Assembly (NCBI GenBank): GCA_905221605.1
Contig: CAJNDS010002606.1
Location: forward strand, 20,001-84,000
Source of the DNA: Symbiodinium natans
Lineage: Eukaryota; Sar; Dinophyceae; Suessiales; Symbiodiniaceae
Direction: 5' to 3'
Length of the DNA stretch: 64,000 nucleotides
Shown here: positions 12,433-23,186 of the stretch, piece by piece
Numbering within the stretch: position 1 is the stretch's first letter
How the letters are laid out: every line of letters begins with the position of its first letter
The notes under the pieces: generated by a model
What the model was told of the DNA's origin: nothing
Database searches by the model: none
The model's input: only the letters and a program-made list of their open reading frames with translations
Position numbers and translations under genes: made by a program

Positions 12433-13802
12433 CCCACTTGTCTCGTACTTGGAACGAAGCTTGTTCAGGACCTGACAGCACGACACAGGTAGCAACGGGC
12501 GGCACAGTCTGTGGAATGTACGCGGCCTGCATGAAGTCGCCATCATCTGTAGGCTCACCGTCCGAAAAGAAAACGACCTCGTGCAGCTTAGGTCCAGGTT
12601 GTGCCAAGGGGGCATTACCTTAACTCTTACCTCACCGAGACACTGGTGGCTTCTTTTTGCAACTACGCACTCCGCCCCATCGAACGAGCCCTGTCTCATT
12701 ATTACATTAGTGACTGACTAGTGACTAAGGCCGTCAGGTGGCCAGCGCAGGCTTCTGCTCGCCCTCTTGCCGGATGGCACGCTTCACGCCCTCGAGGCCT
12801 GCACTCACGACCCATCACAACCCCGATCCCCGACGAGATCCGACGAGTCTGGCAATGCGATGTTCAAAAAAGGGTAGTTTGGATCAGCCAACACCCCTTC
12901 ATCAGAACCGGGATTCGGAATCAGGGACATCTGGTGGACTCTCACAAGCACCTTGTGAGTACAGCGTCTGCTTCTCCGCCTGTGCAGTAGTATCGGCACA
13001 TGCCAGCTTGTTAGCTGCTTGACATGCACAGGAACGTACATCCGCCCAGAGCTTGAAATGCTAAGCCCTGCAGCATTCATTGCATGAGTATTGCATGTGA
13101 GCCCTTGCGCCTGCCTTGGGCTTGCTGCTTCCCAAGTGCATCTGGGCCTCCTGCATAGAGAGGCCTGGCAATCGAATTCCACCAGCACGTCTCTTGCCCC
13201 AAACCAACCCAGAATCGCCACAAGGACTGAAGCCAGCTGCATCTCTCCTGCGAAGTGGATGACGTAGTCCTCATTGAACGTGAGGAAGGAGTAGATGTCT
13301 TCGCCTGAGCCCACCAGCTCCCCACAAACTCCACAAACTTTTGTCATGCCAAACTTCTGGACTAGGTTGTGCCAGGTCGCTGTTCAGGCTCGATTCCCTC
13401 ATAAAGCTCCGGCACCTGAGCTCAGGCTGGCTGTGAAATCAAGAAAAGCTGACTAACTGCTACTAATCTGCCCCTCAGCCCCGTGTACCCCAAGGCAGCC
13501 AAGCAGCTGTTCCATAACGGCGTCTAGGCGCGTCACGGTCTGTCCTGCACACTACAGCTCCACCTATGTGGTGGGCCTCCCGGCCAGCTGAACTAAGAGA
13601 GGTTTGCTGAATGCGCCGTTTCGGGAGGCGATCGAAGGTCCAGATTGTCAGGGCTGTATGCATAGTGGAGCAAAAAGACTTCCGGGGCGAGGCACTACAC
13701 TTCCATTGTTTCGTTCCAGGTCAGAACTATCAACTCTGCTGGCGGAAAATCAGGCCGGGACCAGATGTTGAGCAGCAGTCATCGAGCATCATGGACCCAG
13801 AC
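12433..13802 (-). CDS. von Willebrand factor A domain protein, scattered exons
   Basis: Pieces of one vWA domain appear in order on the minus strand. An exon starts at 13802 after a poly-T tract and GAG|G and encodes SGSMM, the second half of a MIDAS DxSGS motif. An exon at 13304-about 13245 encodes DIYSFLTFNEDYVIHF, the strand-helix region. Exon 12577-12527 encodes VVFFSDGEPTDDGDFMQ, the second metal-site strand. Exon 12471-12433 encodes VLNKLRSKYETSG, the helix that normally precedes a final HTIGFG-type strand. The last two join in phase with GC donors. vWA domains bind metal and mediate protein contacts. The exon carrying the first MIDAS aspartate and the C-terminal exons were not found, so the overall protein type is unknown. 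Confidence 0.55.
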
Positions 13803-13993
13803 CTCAAAAAAAAGTCAGCACCACAACAGACAGGGCTTGGCGCTGCTTCGCACTCTCAGGCGTTTCCATGTCGCGCTTGGATTTGGCATATTGTCTTCAC
13901 AAGAACTGCCGACGCTTGTGCTCCCATCGTATGACAGTTGGAAACCACAACCTCGCATGAGAAACACTCAACTTTGCAGTATCTATTGCCTAA

Positions 13994-14019
13994 CCACCAC
14001 CACCACCACCACCACCACT
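13994..14019. repeat. (CCA)n microsatellite
   Basis: About 26 bp of perfect CCA units. Confidence 0.9.
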
Positions 14020-14359
14020 GCTGAAAACTGCAGGGTCGCATGTAGCGCTGGGGTTGCAAACAACTCCTGGTGCTTGTTATTCAAGCAAACGCATCGTAAG
14101 CACCCCTCAGCACTTGACGCATCGACACATATGATGTAGTGGGTTGGTCTCGGCTTCTTTCTTCGTTTAGATCTTCCCTGAGGCAGGGAAACTGGGAGCA
14201 TTCAGCCGCGGCCAGCAATGTCCGGCACAAGCCAGCTGTTGTGCAGTCAGAGTCCCCGTCCATTGCCTCGTCGCCGACCGACTCCTGGCCAACGCTCGAA
14301 GAAGAGCAAATGCCGAACGCCAAGAAAACACTTTCACACTTTCAACCACACTTTCACCA

Positions 14360-14438
14360 GTGACAGACAGTGACAGACAGTGTCAGACAGTGACAGACAG
14401 TGACAGACAGTGACAGACAGTGACAGACAGTGACAGAC
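14360..14438. repeat. 10-bp tandem repeat, unit TGACAGACAG
   Basis: About eight contiguous 10-bp units, one with a single substitution (TGTCAGACAG). The units are contiguous without spacers, so this is a minisatellite and not a CRISPR array. Confidence 0.95.
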
Positions 14439-14634
14439 TCTAACGTTAGTTTGGTTTCCTTTGCATGCCACGGATGGCTCATGACACGAGAAAATCCTCA
14501 TGACACGAGAAAATCCTACGTGAATGAGCGTCAGCTGGCGGCCTCGCAGCCCTCGATCCTCTTTTCCTGCGCCGCACCCAGTTGCAAATACGGCTAGAGA
14601 ACGTATACTGAAAGCGTTGGAGCCCACGCCCTGC

Positions 14635-14703
14635 CTGCTTCGACTTGCGCAGCCAGTCCTGCGCGCTGCGGACGAAATTGATCTCGTTGCTGGACCGAGG
14701 CAC
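14635..14703 (-). CDS. Single candidate exon, unknown gene
   Basis: Bounded by CTCTAG|G acceptor and AAGCAG|GC donor, this 69-nt exon encodes 23 residues beginning VPRSSNEINFVRSAQDWLRK. The composition is coding-like. A second candidate on the same strand near 15080-15005 encodes LYLSIVKSAKFPLKCNITES. The two are not assigned to a known protein and their connection is unproven. Confidence 0.35.
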
Positions 14704-14714
14704 CTAGAGGGGAA

Positions 14715-16150
14715 ACAAGGCATGGCATTCGATGGTGCTAGCAACAATCTGGGTGCGCCGAGCAATCCTTCTAGATGTGATGAGAGCCAATGAAGCATGG
14801 CATAGCATGGCCCTCCGAAACCACTGTCATGGGTCCACTTGGCCACATGGAGCAAGGGGGACTCTATCCAGGCCCCTCCATTTTACATCCTGATCTAGGC
14901 CCCGAAACTCCTGAACCCACCCAGTCTGTGCCTTCGCGGGTGAGTCCAACATCTTCGAGCTCTGCTTTGCTGTCTTTTGTAGCGACTCAGAGATGCCAAA
15001 CTTGCATAAATTGGCAGCGCAGGCTCTCTGTGATGTTGCACTTCAAGGGGAACTTCGCCGACTTCACTATGGACAAGTACAGCTACCCGAGACCCGAGCA
15101 TGGCGACTCGGCAAGATGCTAGAAGCAAAACGAAGCAAGAAGAAGCATCGGCCAACAAGGGTCTAAGCGCCGAGTCACCTCCAAGACAAGCTTGTCCGTC
15201 ATTCCGTTCTTGGCTTCTTTCTCGTCTTCCGACTTAGTCGCGAGGCTAAGGCACAAGCAAGCAAACGCTGAGGATGGGAAGACATGGCCATCATCTTGCC
15301 GCAAAGCCCGTTGACCACCAACCAAGGTATTCTGTGGCCTCAACCTGCCCTTCTCTCACCAAAGCCGGTCATGCTGGGCCGCAACCACCACGTGTGCAAC
15401 ACTTGACACCACCATCCACGCTTGCTATCGGGCCCTACGTGGCGCTGCTTACGCCATTGGTGTGCAGGAGTTTTCTGCACGCTTGTCGCGGGGAAAGTTA
15501 GCACATGTTAGCACATGTAGCCAGAACTGCTGTGCTGCAGAATCCGCAGTGAGCAACGCATTGACCTTGGGCCATCCAACGCTTCACACAAACGGTTGCG
15601 AAAAAAGGCCAGCTTCGCCCTACTGGTCAAGGCTTTTGCAGATGTAACCGGAAAACGAAGACCATGTTTTACCTTCTTGCTTGAAGCCACCTGCGCCATG
15701 ATGAGTTAACCAATGCTCGTGTGCCTCAGCGGCTTGTGGGTGGGAATAAGCCAGGATGCGCATCTTGCGCAGCAATAGGGCATTGCAAGGGCATAAAGAA
15801 GGTCGAACAATCTAGCAAGTCAATGATTCAAAGATCAACAGATCACTTTGGTGCGCGTGCCGGTAAGAACAATCAACCTGATGACATAGAAGCATGAGGC
15901 ATCTGCTGCCAGGACACCACAACCGCAAGTCGCCAAAGTCTTCCAAGCCCGGAAGCTCATGCGTAAGTTGGCTCTGATTTTGGCGCCACAAATAACCGAA
16001 CAGGTGGGGCTCATGCGGAGCATTGTTCTGAGACCCCCGGCTGCGGAGGAGCTGTCTACCTCGATCATCTTCTTCTTGTCAGGGACCGTCGGGGCCTGGA
16101 GCCGTCCCTAAACCCTTTTTTTCCTCAACCCTTTTGCATCCGGGCTTTGG
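14715..16150. other. No recognisable gene
   Basis: Apart from the weak minus-strand exon candidate near 15005-15080, I see no recognisable coding exon or tandem repeat. The right end becomes rich in CCCTAAA-like words that lead into the telomere-type arrays. Confidence 0.4.
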
Positions 16151-16154
16151 GGAG

Positions 16155-16179
16155 CCCTAACCCTAAACCCTAAACCCTT
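16155..16179 (+). repeat. Short CCCTAAA telomere-type run
   Basis: About three and a half units of CCCTAAA, the first degenerate. Flanked by CCCTTTT-rich sequence that looks like decayed telomere repeat. Confidence 0.8.
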
Positions 16180-16390
16180 TTTTGAACCCAGGCTCTGCAC
16201 TATCAGCTGGGAAACAGGCATGACAATTGCACCCCTGTCTGGAAACTTTAGCAGGTACACAAATCTCAACGACATCCTAGAGCGAATCAGAACCCATCAC
16301 ATCATGCTTTGACTTTTGTCTTCGTCTCCACCGTGTATGTGTAACTCCTGATGCGACTGCGCGCGCAAGCGGTGGCATTCTTCACGTTTC

Positions 16391-16466
16391 TAAACCCTAA
16401 ACCCTAAACCCTAAACCCTAAACCCTAAACCCTAAACCCTAAACCCTAAACCCTAAACCCTAAACC
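16391..16466 (+). repeat. Interstitial telomere repeat array, CCCTAAA orientation
   Basis: About ten perfect CCCTAAA units. The sequence is the C-rich strand read 5' to 3', the orientation found at a left chromosome end. Confidence 0.95.
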
Positions 16467-16819
16467 CCCTCCCTTCCAAAAAAGATGCCCGGGGCCAGCT
16501 TCGAGGTGCAGGATGCCTTGCTGCTCCAAGACTTCTGCTGCTTGCTCTGCCTGTATCTCTCTTCATCGTCCAGCCTTGGGTGGGGTCAAAATAAGAGTAA
16601 GACTAAAAATACTACTACCAATAAAAATACCAATAACAATAAGAATGATAACAATCATTAATAATAATAATAACAATCACAAGAAGAATAATGATGCTGA
16701 TGTCAGTGGGTGACTTTGGTCTCAGCTTCCAGAGGCCCCGGCAGTGCTTTCAGCCGACCCTCTACGTCCCACCTTGGCTCGCACGGGAATGCCTGGCAAA
16801 TACCCAAGAGCCTTCAAGC

Positions 16820-16890
16820 TTAGGGTTTAGGGTTTAGGGTTTAGGGTTTAGGGTTTAGGGTTTAGGGTTTAGGGTTTAGGGTTTAGGGTT
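16820..16890 (+). repeat. Interstitial telomere repeat array, TTTAGGG orientation
   Basis: About ten perfect TTTAGGG units ending in a short poly-T. Opposite orientation to the array at 16391-16466. Confidence 0.95.
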
Positions 16891-16991
16891 TTTTTTGCCA
16901 CCCGACTAGCCACGGCAATGCGGGGTGCAAGGTCGGAACTTGAAAGGAGAACAGGTATTCCCAGGCATTCAAAAGGCTACCTGGAATACAT

Positions 16992-17085
16992 GGTTTAGGG
17001 TTTAGGGTTTAGGGTTTAGGGTTTAGGGTTTAGGGTTTAGGGTTTAGGGTTTAGGGTTTAGGGTTTAGGGTTTAGGGTTTAGGGT
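16992..17085 (+). repeat. Interstitial telomere repeat array, TTTAGGG orientation
   Basis: About thirteen perfect TTTAGGG units, separated by about 100 bp of unique sequence from the preceding array and in the same orientation. Confidence 0.95.
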
Positions 17086-17640
17086 CTTAGGCCTCAGGCT
17101 AGCCTGCTAGCCTGACAAGCTTGAGGTCCGTGCCAGCTTCCGGCGCATTCCCACTTCTTCATGACGTTCCTTTCGCTGCAGGGCGAACACCACTGGCACA
17201 CATGTCTAGGTTATGCTTAGGGTGCTAAATCTACACTCAGAATGGGTTCAGGGCTTTAGGGCTTCAGACAAACGACCCAATACCCCACAAAATCCAGCCT
17301 AGCAGGGCCTAGAAATTGCTTCGTCGCAAATGAAAGTGAAAGCTGCAGCCACGCAAGATCCCGTGCTCTCCCCCTTCTTACTTCTTGCCCGCTGAGAAAA
17401 GGGCCTTTGTCCAATTTCGTTGAGCTTGTTGAGGCGCTGTACCATGTCCTCACTTGCACGCCATCAAGGAAGCGTAAAAACCCCTTCAATCAACCACCAT
17501 ACTTGGATGCATGAGACTGCAGTCTAAAGTACTCTCAGGTATATCCCAGCGCCCTCAAAGGCAAAAACGGCAAAGAGTGGCCGTTCAGCGTTGCACTCAA
17601 ATAGCCCAGGACGGGTGCACATCTGGAACACAAATCCCAC

Positions 17641-17718
17641 CGAACGATCCAAGGGCCCTGTGCCTCGTCGAGCCTGAACTTCCTGCAGAAGTCGTCGGTC
17701 AGTTTCTGCAGCTTCTTC
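17641..17718 (-). CDS. Single candidate exon, unknown gene
   Basis: Acceptor CTCTCAG|G and a GT donor bound 78 nt encoding KKLQKLTDDFCRKFRLDEAQ and a few more residues. The charge pattern and splice sites look real, but no partner exon or domain was identified. Confidence 0.3.
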
Positions 17719-17993
17719 CTGAGAGCGGTCGCTTTGATCTTTCGTTAACCGCGTCTAGAACCCCTCAATCAAGTTTGTGAGGATTGCCCCAGCACAAAAA
17801 AACAAGATCTCAACAAGGTCTAGAGAAAGAAGCGACAGTATGCAGAACATAAAAAAAGTCAACACCGAGACGGGCCAGCTGAAGAACCCAACATAGAAAT
17901 CGTGCCATCATCTGCCGTACCTACGTGGCATGCAAGGTGTCTTTGCGGCTGCCTACTACAGAATGTGTCAGTGTTCTCACTCATCAACCCAAT

Positions 17994-18100
17994 GGGTATT
18001 TCCCCAAATAGGGGATGCCCGTGATCTAATTTCCCCCAAAATAGTACAATCCTTCTTATATGAACACCCGAAAGGGCACCCCCTATTTTCGGAAACCCCC
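17994..18100. mobile_element. Small fold-back (MITE-like) element
   Basis: Two 27-nt arms, 17994-18020 and 18074-18100, are inverted copies of each other at 22 of 27 positions and enclose about 53 bp. The arms contain AATAGGGG next to runs of G and C. There is no coding capacity. Non-autonomous DNA transposon remnant is the likeliest reading. Confidence 0.5.
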
Positions 18101-18375
18101 CAAGTATATGCCTGAACGAACAACTCATCTTCCCGTTGGTCTAACATGGTCTCTACCATGTTCTGCCATCTGTTTCCAAGCTTAGCTTCATCTCCCCTTG
18201 GGCCCTTGTTCCCAAACTTCAGACCTACCGAGAACCAGCTGCTTCTACATTCTACACGAGCCTCAGTTTGAGCGCTGTCTTCAGAAGCTCAGGCCCAAGC
18301 TGCATGTGTTTCTTGACCTCACCTGCAACATCTGCACTTCCCACTCGCTACTAGAAAACTTAGAGACAAAGCTCT

Positions 18376-18412
18376 ATACATATATATATATATATATATA
18401 GATAGATAGATA
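18376..18412. repeat. (TA)n / (GATA)n microsatellite
   Basis: About 24 bp of TA followed by three GATA units. Confidence 0.9.
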
Positions 18413-19470
18413 TGCGTAGCACACCTTATCCAGGCAGCTGGGCAACTACATTGTTACAACGCCATACGATACCAGGGGCAAGTAGTCTGCACCTGTACCC
18501 CAGATTGTCTGACTGCTTGCGCCTGTCAGCCACTGCACTGGATCTCGTTGACGGGGTAGGCTTCTCTCAAACCAATCGCCTGCGCAGCAACAGCTTTACC
18601 TGGCAGCTTGTACCAGAGGACTGCTTTCCCATTGCTTTTGCAAATTCCTGGCCTTCCTCATGAATCACGTACTCCACCTCCTGCGACACACCGATCCAAG
18701 CCAAAGCGGAATATTGGCATCCCTCACGTTTATGGCTTCCGGCACTTTGAGCATTGTGGGATGGGGGGTCGCCTCGGCGCTTCTATCATGGAAGTAATCC
18801 ATGACCTCCAGATCATAGCTGCGATTGCAGTGTCATGACCACATTGCAAGCAGGAGAGACCGTCCAACGCTGTCCATCTGACATGGACACATCCAACTCT
18901 GACAGCTCAGGGTTCTAGTCAGCTTAACAAGTTGAGGCACTGTCTTGAACGTAAGGCCTCGCCTGTCTTTTTATATCCCGGTCCAAGCTTTATGTCGCTC
19001 TGAGAAAAACTGTCAAATGGCAAGTCATTGTCACCTCCTTGCGAGCTTTGCGCGCATCGGACGAACCTGCGTGGTTTGCTTCTGGCTGAAATTAACCAGG
19101 TGGCCTCAGCGAGGCCTCTTGGCAGCCAGGTCGGAGAACTTGACCATTTACTGGGTGAAGAAGGAGACTCCCGGGGCCTGCTTGCCGATCACCGGCCTGT
19201 AGTTGCGACCTCTGCTGCGGCGGAAGAAGCTGGAGGGGTCGTCGCCAGCCACTTCTCCTCTGCACAATCTGGGTGTAGGGGGAAAGGAGTTAAAGGGTTT
19301 AGGGCGGGTTGAAGGCGGCGAAGAAGAAGAAAGAATAAACAAGTAATACAAAAGCCCTGGAGAGGTCAGCGCCAAGATCACGTCTCCCCGCACATCCTAT
19401 GGCCTTTCGGCACAAAGAGCGCAGCGCACAGCCGGCGAGACACCCAGAGGCAGGCGAGACCGGAACCTGG
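18413..19470. other. No confident gene
   Basis: On the minus strand near 19270-19100 a frame reading RNYRPVIGKQAPGVSFFTQ then stop, followed at once by MVKFSDLAAK, looks like the end of one coding region and the start of another. I could not extend either. Confidence 0.25.
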
Positions 19471-19473
19471 GCT

Positions 19474-19598
19474 CTGTGGCACTGCAGCAGTTCTCAGAGG
19501 GCAGGAGGCACTTCCTGCCCTGAGAACTCTGTGGCACTGCAGCAGTTCTCAGAGGGCAGGAGGCACTTCCTGCCCTGAGAACTGCTGCAGTGCCACAG
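19474..19598. repeat. 55-bp tandem duplication forming a long hairpin
   Basis: Two copies of a 55-bp unit (19474-19528, 19529-19583) are followed by a partial inverted copy ending at 19598. The second unit plus its tail can fold into a stem of about 30 bp (19529-19561 against about 19568-19598) with a single 2-nt bulge and a loop of only a few bases. Confidence 0.85.
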
Positions 19599-20657
19599 GC
19601 CCAGGTTTCCGCAGAGCACGACCCTGCCCGGGCCACTGGGCACATCCTCCTCTTCAAGAAGGACCCTAAAGTACCCGAACGAGGACTGTGTACAAAACAG
19701 CGCCAGGGCTTCCGCGGGCGGCGAGGTGAGGCGCCCGCACCGTGCTGCGCGTGGCTAGGTGACGAGGCCGACATGGCGCTGCTTGTGCTACAGGAACAAA
19801 AACTTCAGCTGTTCTTGGGCCAACAGCTGGCGCGCTACAATGCCCTCCAGGGGGAATTGCATGCAATAGTGCAAGGGGCCCATCTCATGCAGCTGCTTTG
19901 CGTGTGACGTGGAGCCTGGCACTTCAGGGAGCTCTCGACTTTCAGGTTCTGCACCTGACTACCATTCACCAGTCGCGCAATGCTTCCGCTGATTCGGTCA
20001 CAACAACGACTTTCTTGGCACAAGTAAACGATGGCACGAGTACATATGTCCAACCCAGCACAAATAGCCGGGGCGTGCACCCATCGGTCTGCATTCAACT
20101 GCACGCACCGTGGGAGTTCACGTCTCCTGAAGGGTGTCAAGATGTCCATTTCTGAGCATGTTGAGGGGCTCAGATTACCCGAGTCAAGCCACAGATGCCA
20201 AACTCCCTGGGCTGAGGGGAGCGCTTTGCGTCGATGAGCTCACTCTTGACGATTTCTGCTATCTTCTGAGGGGTCTGGCCTGCAGCACTTGCTCGTGTAA
20301 TGTCAACTGGGGTCTGCTGCGAACCATTCATAAATGAACCTTAAAGATGCTGGGTTCTCCGAGTCCCGAACTCGACAAAGCACGGGAGCCCTCCAGCTTC
20401 TCTACCTGTGGCATCGGAGCCCTACCCAACTTGGCTTACTTCTGGGGCTACAAGCTACCTCAAAAATACTTTAAAGAGAAGCGAGTGTGGTCATTTGCGG
20501 TAGGCGTGTTGCTTGTCATAACCCCATCGCAGGCTGACTCAAGTCTCGCGGGAAGCACAGCACGACCAGCAAGCGTACCAAGAATCCCCCATTCTTAGTG
20601 CTGAAGACATCTGAAGACCCAATCGTCAAGTCCACCAATTGAGGTCGGCTGAGGTTC

Positions 20658-20737
20658 TCAGGCCGACGCCGCCCGTGCTGCTGGCTCGGCCTTGCATTTC
20701 GCGAAGAGCTCCCGTAGATCTTTGGGGAGCTCGTAGC
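20658..20737 (-). CDS. Terminal exon of an unrecognised gene
   Basis: GCGCCTTAG|G acceptor, then YELPKDLRELFAKCKAEPAA and a TGA stop at 20658; it begins with two bases of a split codon. The composition suggests a real C-terminus. A coding-like frame upstream (about 21069-20880) may be part of the same gene, but no domain is recognised. Confidence 0.35.
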
Positions 20738-21768
20738 CTAAGGCGCCAACATGTCAAAGTACGCCTACATTTCGTGGTCGACACCTCTAAATGTTCAAAC
20801 CCCGACCTGCTGAGCCCAAGCCTTGCTTTTCCAGGCTCAGTGGTGCCTAGAGGCTGCAGCTGTCTGAGCCACCTACGATTCACAAACTCATTGACCCGCG
20901 TCCGGAGGTCCACCCTCCCAGCGTCCGGCCTTGGTATGTTACCCTCCTTGAAAACCCCCACTGCGACCGTAGCCATCCAGATGAGGCGAAGGCCCGCAGC
21001 CTGCTGAGAGCGCCTGCGACACAAGCGCAGGAGGCAGCTAGTGAGGATGCTCAGGACCGCTTCTGGCAAATGCTTCCGAATCCAGCCTTCAACCCACTTA
21101 TGCTCTCAAGGCTATGTTCGTAGTGAGGGGCAGAAAGAATGTCTAACAGCTTGGGGCGGCTCGTCACTGTGATCAGCTCGACGCCTGCTTTCCAACGTCC
21201 TCTCTAGACCTGCAGTTGGACGACTGCATCGCGGTGATCAAGCTTGCGCATTCCCACATTGACTCGGGTGCTGTGCTAGTCCATAGAATTGCAACGCAGT
21301 TTCTTTTCTGGGAGAGACCAGTGTCCCTTACACAAGTCTGCCGGAAAAGGATCGCCTGTATGGGACGACGAGGCATGGCTTGCTGTCTAGAACGATGGTA
21401 AGCTGGCGCACGTAGACCTGGAGTGCTGCCAGCAGCACAAACTAAGCTGACTGTTCTGTCAGCAGTCAGAAGGGGCTGGGTCGCAAGGCCTGGAAAAGCG
21501 TGCTTCGCCCAGAATGCAGTTGTGGACTCGATAAGGTAAGATCCCTGCAGCCGCATCGGGACAGTTAAAGGTCACGAAAGCGAAGCCTTTGGAGTTTCCA
21601 CTGGCCTCAGAAACAACGCAGCAGCGCGCATGAAACAGTCAGAGGATTCCAGCTGAGGACCTGGCATCCGTGGCCAGCTTTGTTTCTTGGACTGTAAACT
21701 GCTGAGGGATGGCGTCGTTGAAGGCCTGCTGATTCAAACTTGGACATGCCAACTTGCACCACTCTGCC

Positions 21769-21809
21769 AAAAACAAACAAACAAACAAACAAACAAACAA
21801 ACAAACAAA

Positions 21810-21891
<82 letters not shown>
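21769..21891. repeat. (AAAC)n followed by (CA)n microsatellite
   Basis: About 44 bp of AAAC units run directly into about 76 bp of CA. Frames through it are artefacts. Confidence 0.95.
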
Positions 21892-21894
<3 letters not shown>

Positions 21895-22551
21895 CCAGTC
21901 AGCAAGGAACCCCTTGGCCTCCCTGACTTGCGACTCAGTTGTTCGCCTCAAGTTCTTACACCCAGTCAGTCGTGCAGTAGCGAGCACAACACCTTTCACC
22001 AAGCGTGCACCTTGGAAAGGGATGTGGCTTCAGCACGTTCGTTTCTGCACCCCTGCGTTGCTAAGTCTCACACAGCGTGAGATTTTTCACCTGAGCTCTG
22101 CGATGAACTAGCAAGAGCCAAACTCGAGATGCGACCCAGCCCCGTGACCCCTCTTCAACACACGTCCTCCCCGAAACATGCCATGCTCACAAGAAGGAGT
22201 CCCAAAAGCGCCAAGACCAAATTGTCGGTAGCACCCGTGTGAGGTCATGGAGCTGCGGATGCTGAGATTTCGGGTCTGTTTCTGCTCGGAGCCTGAATAA
22301 TCAGAAGCCACGAGCCCTCAAGGGTTCGAAAAGAGTCAGTCAGTGACATAGATGCCCAAGTCAAAGCAGAAAAACATCAGTGGCTACATTGCTTGCAAAA
22401 GGACGCGACGAAAGCGATCTACATTCTGTGTCCACTCCTTGGGTCCGCAAACTAACCAGGCCCCCGAATCACAAGCGATGTCGTGAACACACCGAAGAAG
22501 TCCAGCCCCAAAGGTCCTAAGGGAACGGGCACTGTGTTCGGCTTTCTCGGA

Positions 22552-22615
22552 CCGTGCGGGTTGGCTCAAGCCTGGGTTTGCCTCCAGGTTCCTCCTCCAG
22601 ACTTGAGCCAAAATG
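22552..22615. other. Degraded spliced-leader-like sequences, inverted pair
   Basis: The minus strand at 22615-22602 reads CATTTTGGCTCAAG, identical to the last 14 nt of the published dinoflagellate spliced leader. The plus strand at 22552-22570 reads CCGTGCGGGTTGGCTCAAG, a poorer match to the whole leader. No adjacent ORF is recognised. Confidence 0.4.
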
Positions 22616-22633
22616 AATGGCTTCCTCGTTTTC

Positions 22634-22851
22634 TCCTTCTTCTTTTTCTTCTTCTTATTCTTCTTCTTCTTCTTCTTCTTCTTCTGCTTCTTCTTCTTCT
22701 TCTTCTTATTCTTCTTCTTCTTCTTCTTCTTCTTCTTCTTCTTCTTCTTCTTCTTCTTCTTCTTCTTCTTCTTCTTCTTCTTCTTCTTCTTCTTCTTCTT
22801 CTTCTTCTTCTTCTTCTTCTTCTTCTTCTTCTTCTTCTTCTTCTTCTTCTC
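22634..22851. repeat. (CTT)n microsatellite, about 215 bp
   Basis: Nearly pure CTT with a few ATT or GCT interruptions at the left end. Poly-Phe, poly-Ser and poly-Leu frames here are artefacts. Confidence 0.97.
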
Positions 22852-23119
22852 CTCTACAGGCCTGGGGCCTTCCTCCCTACCTTCCTACCTTCCTTCCTGC
22901 CTTCCTGCACACTTGACCCTCCGGTCTGAAACACACAGCCCCAAGTTTTCAGGCCATCACAAAAAAACTACTTGCTGTTACAAAGTGTAACAATGTAGAG
23001 TGTGGGCTTCGCCCACACGTGGTACCCGATACAGCGCCGGTGTTTAATTACTTATAGATGTCTCATTTTTTTGAAAGTGCGTTCTTTGGGGCAGGAGGGG
23101 AGATATCGTCTAAGCGGCA

Positions 23120-23186
23120 GGAAGGAAAGAAGGAAGGGAAGGGAGGGAAGGGAAGGGAAGGGAAGGGAGGTAAGGGAAGGGAGCGA
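23120..23186. repeat. GGGAA-type purine repeat
   Basis: Imperfect GGGAAG/GGGAGG units, entirely purine on the plus strand. Confidence 0.85.

Noticed and set aside
14360-14438. Possible CRISPR-like direct repeats
   Set aside because: Units are 10 bp and contiguous with no spacers, in a eukaryotic genome; a minisatellite.
22483-22990. Poly-Phe, poly-Ser and poly-Leu ORFs
   Set aside because: Translations of a (CTT)n microsatellite.
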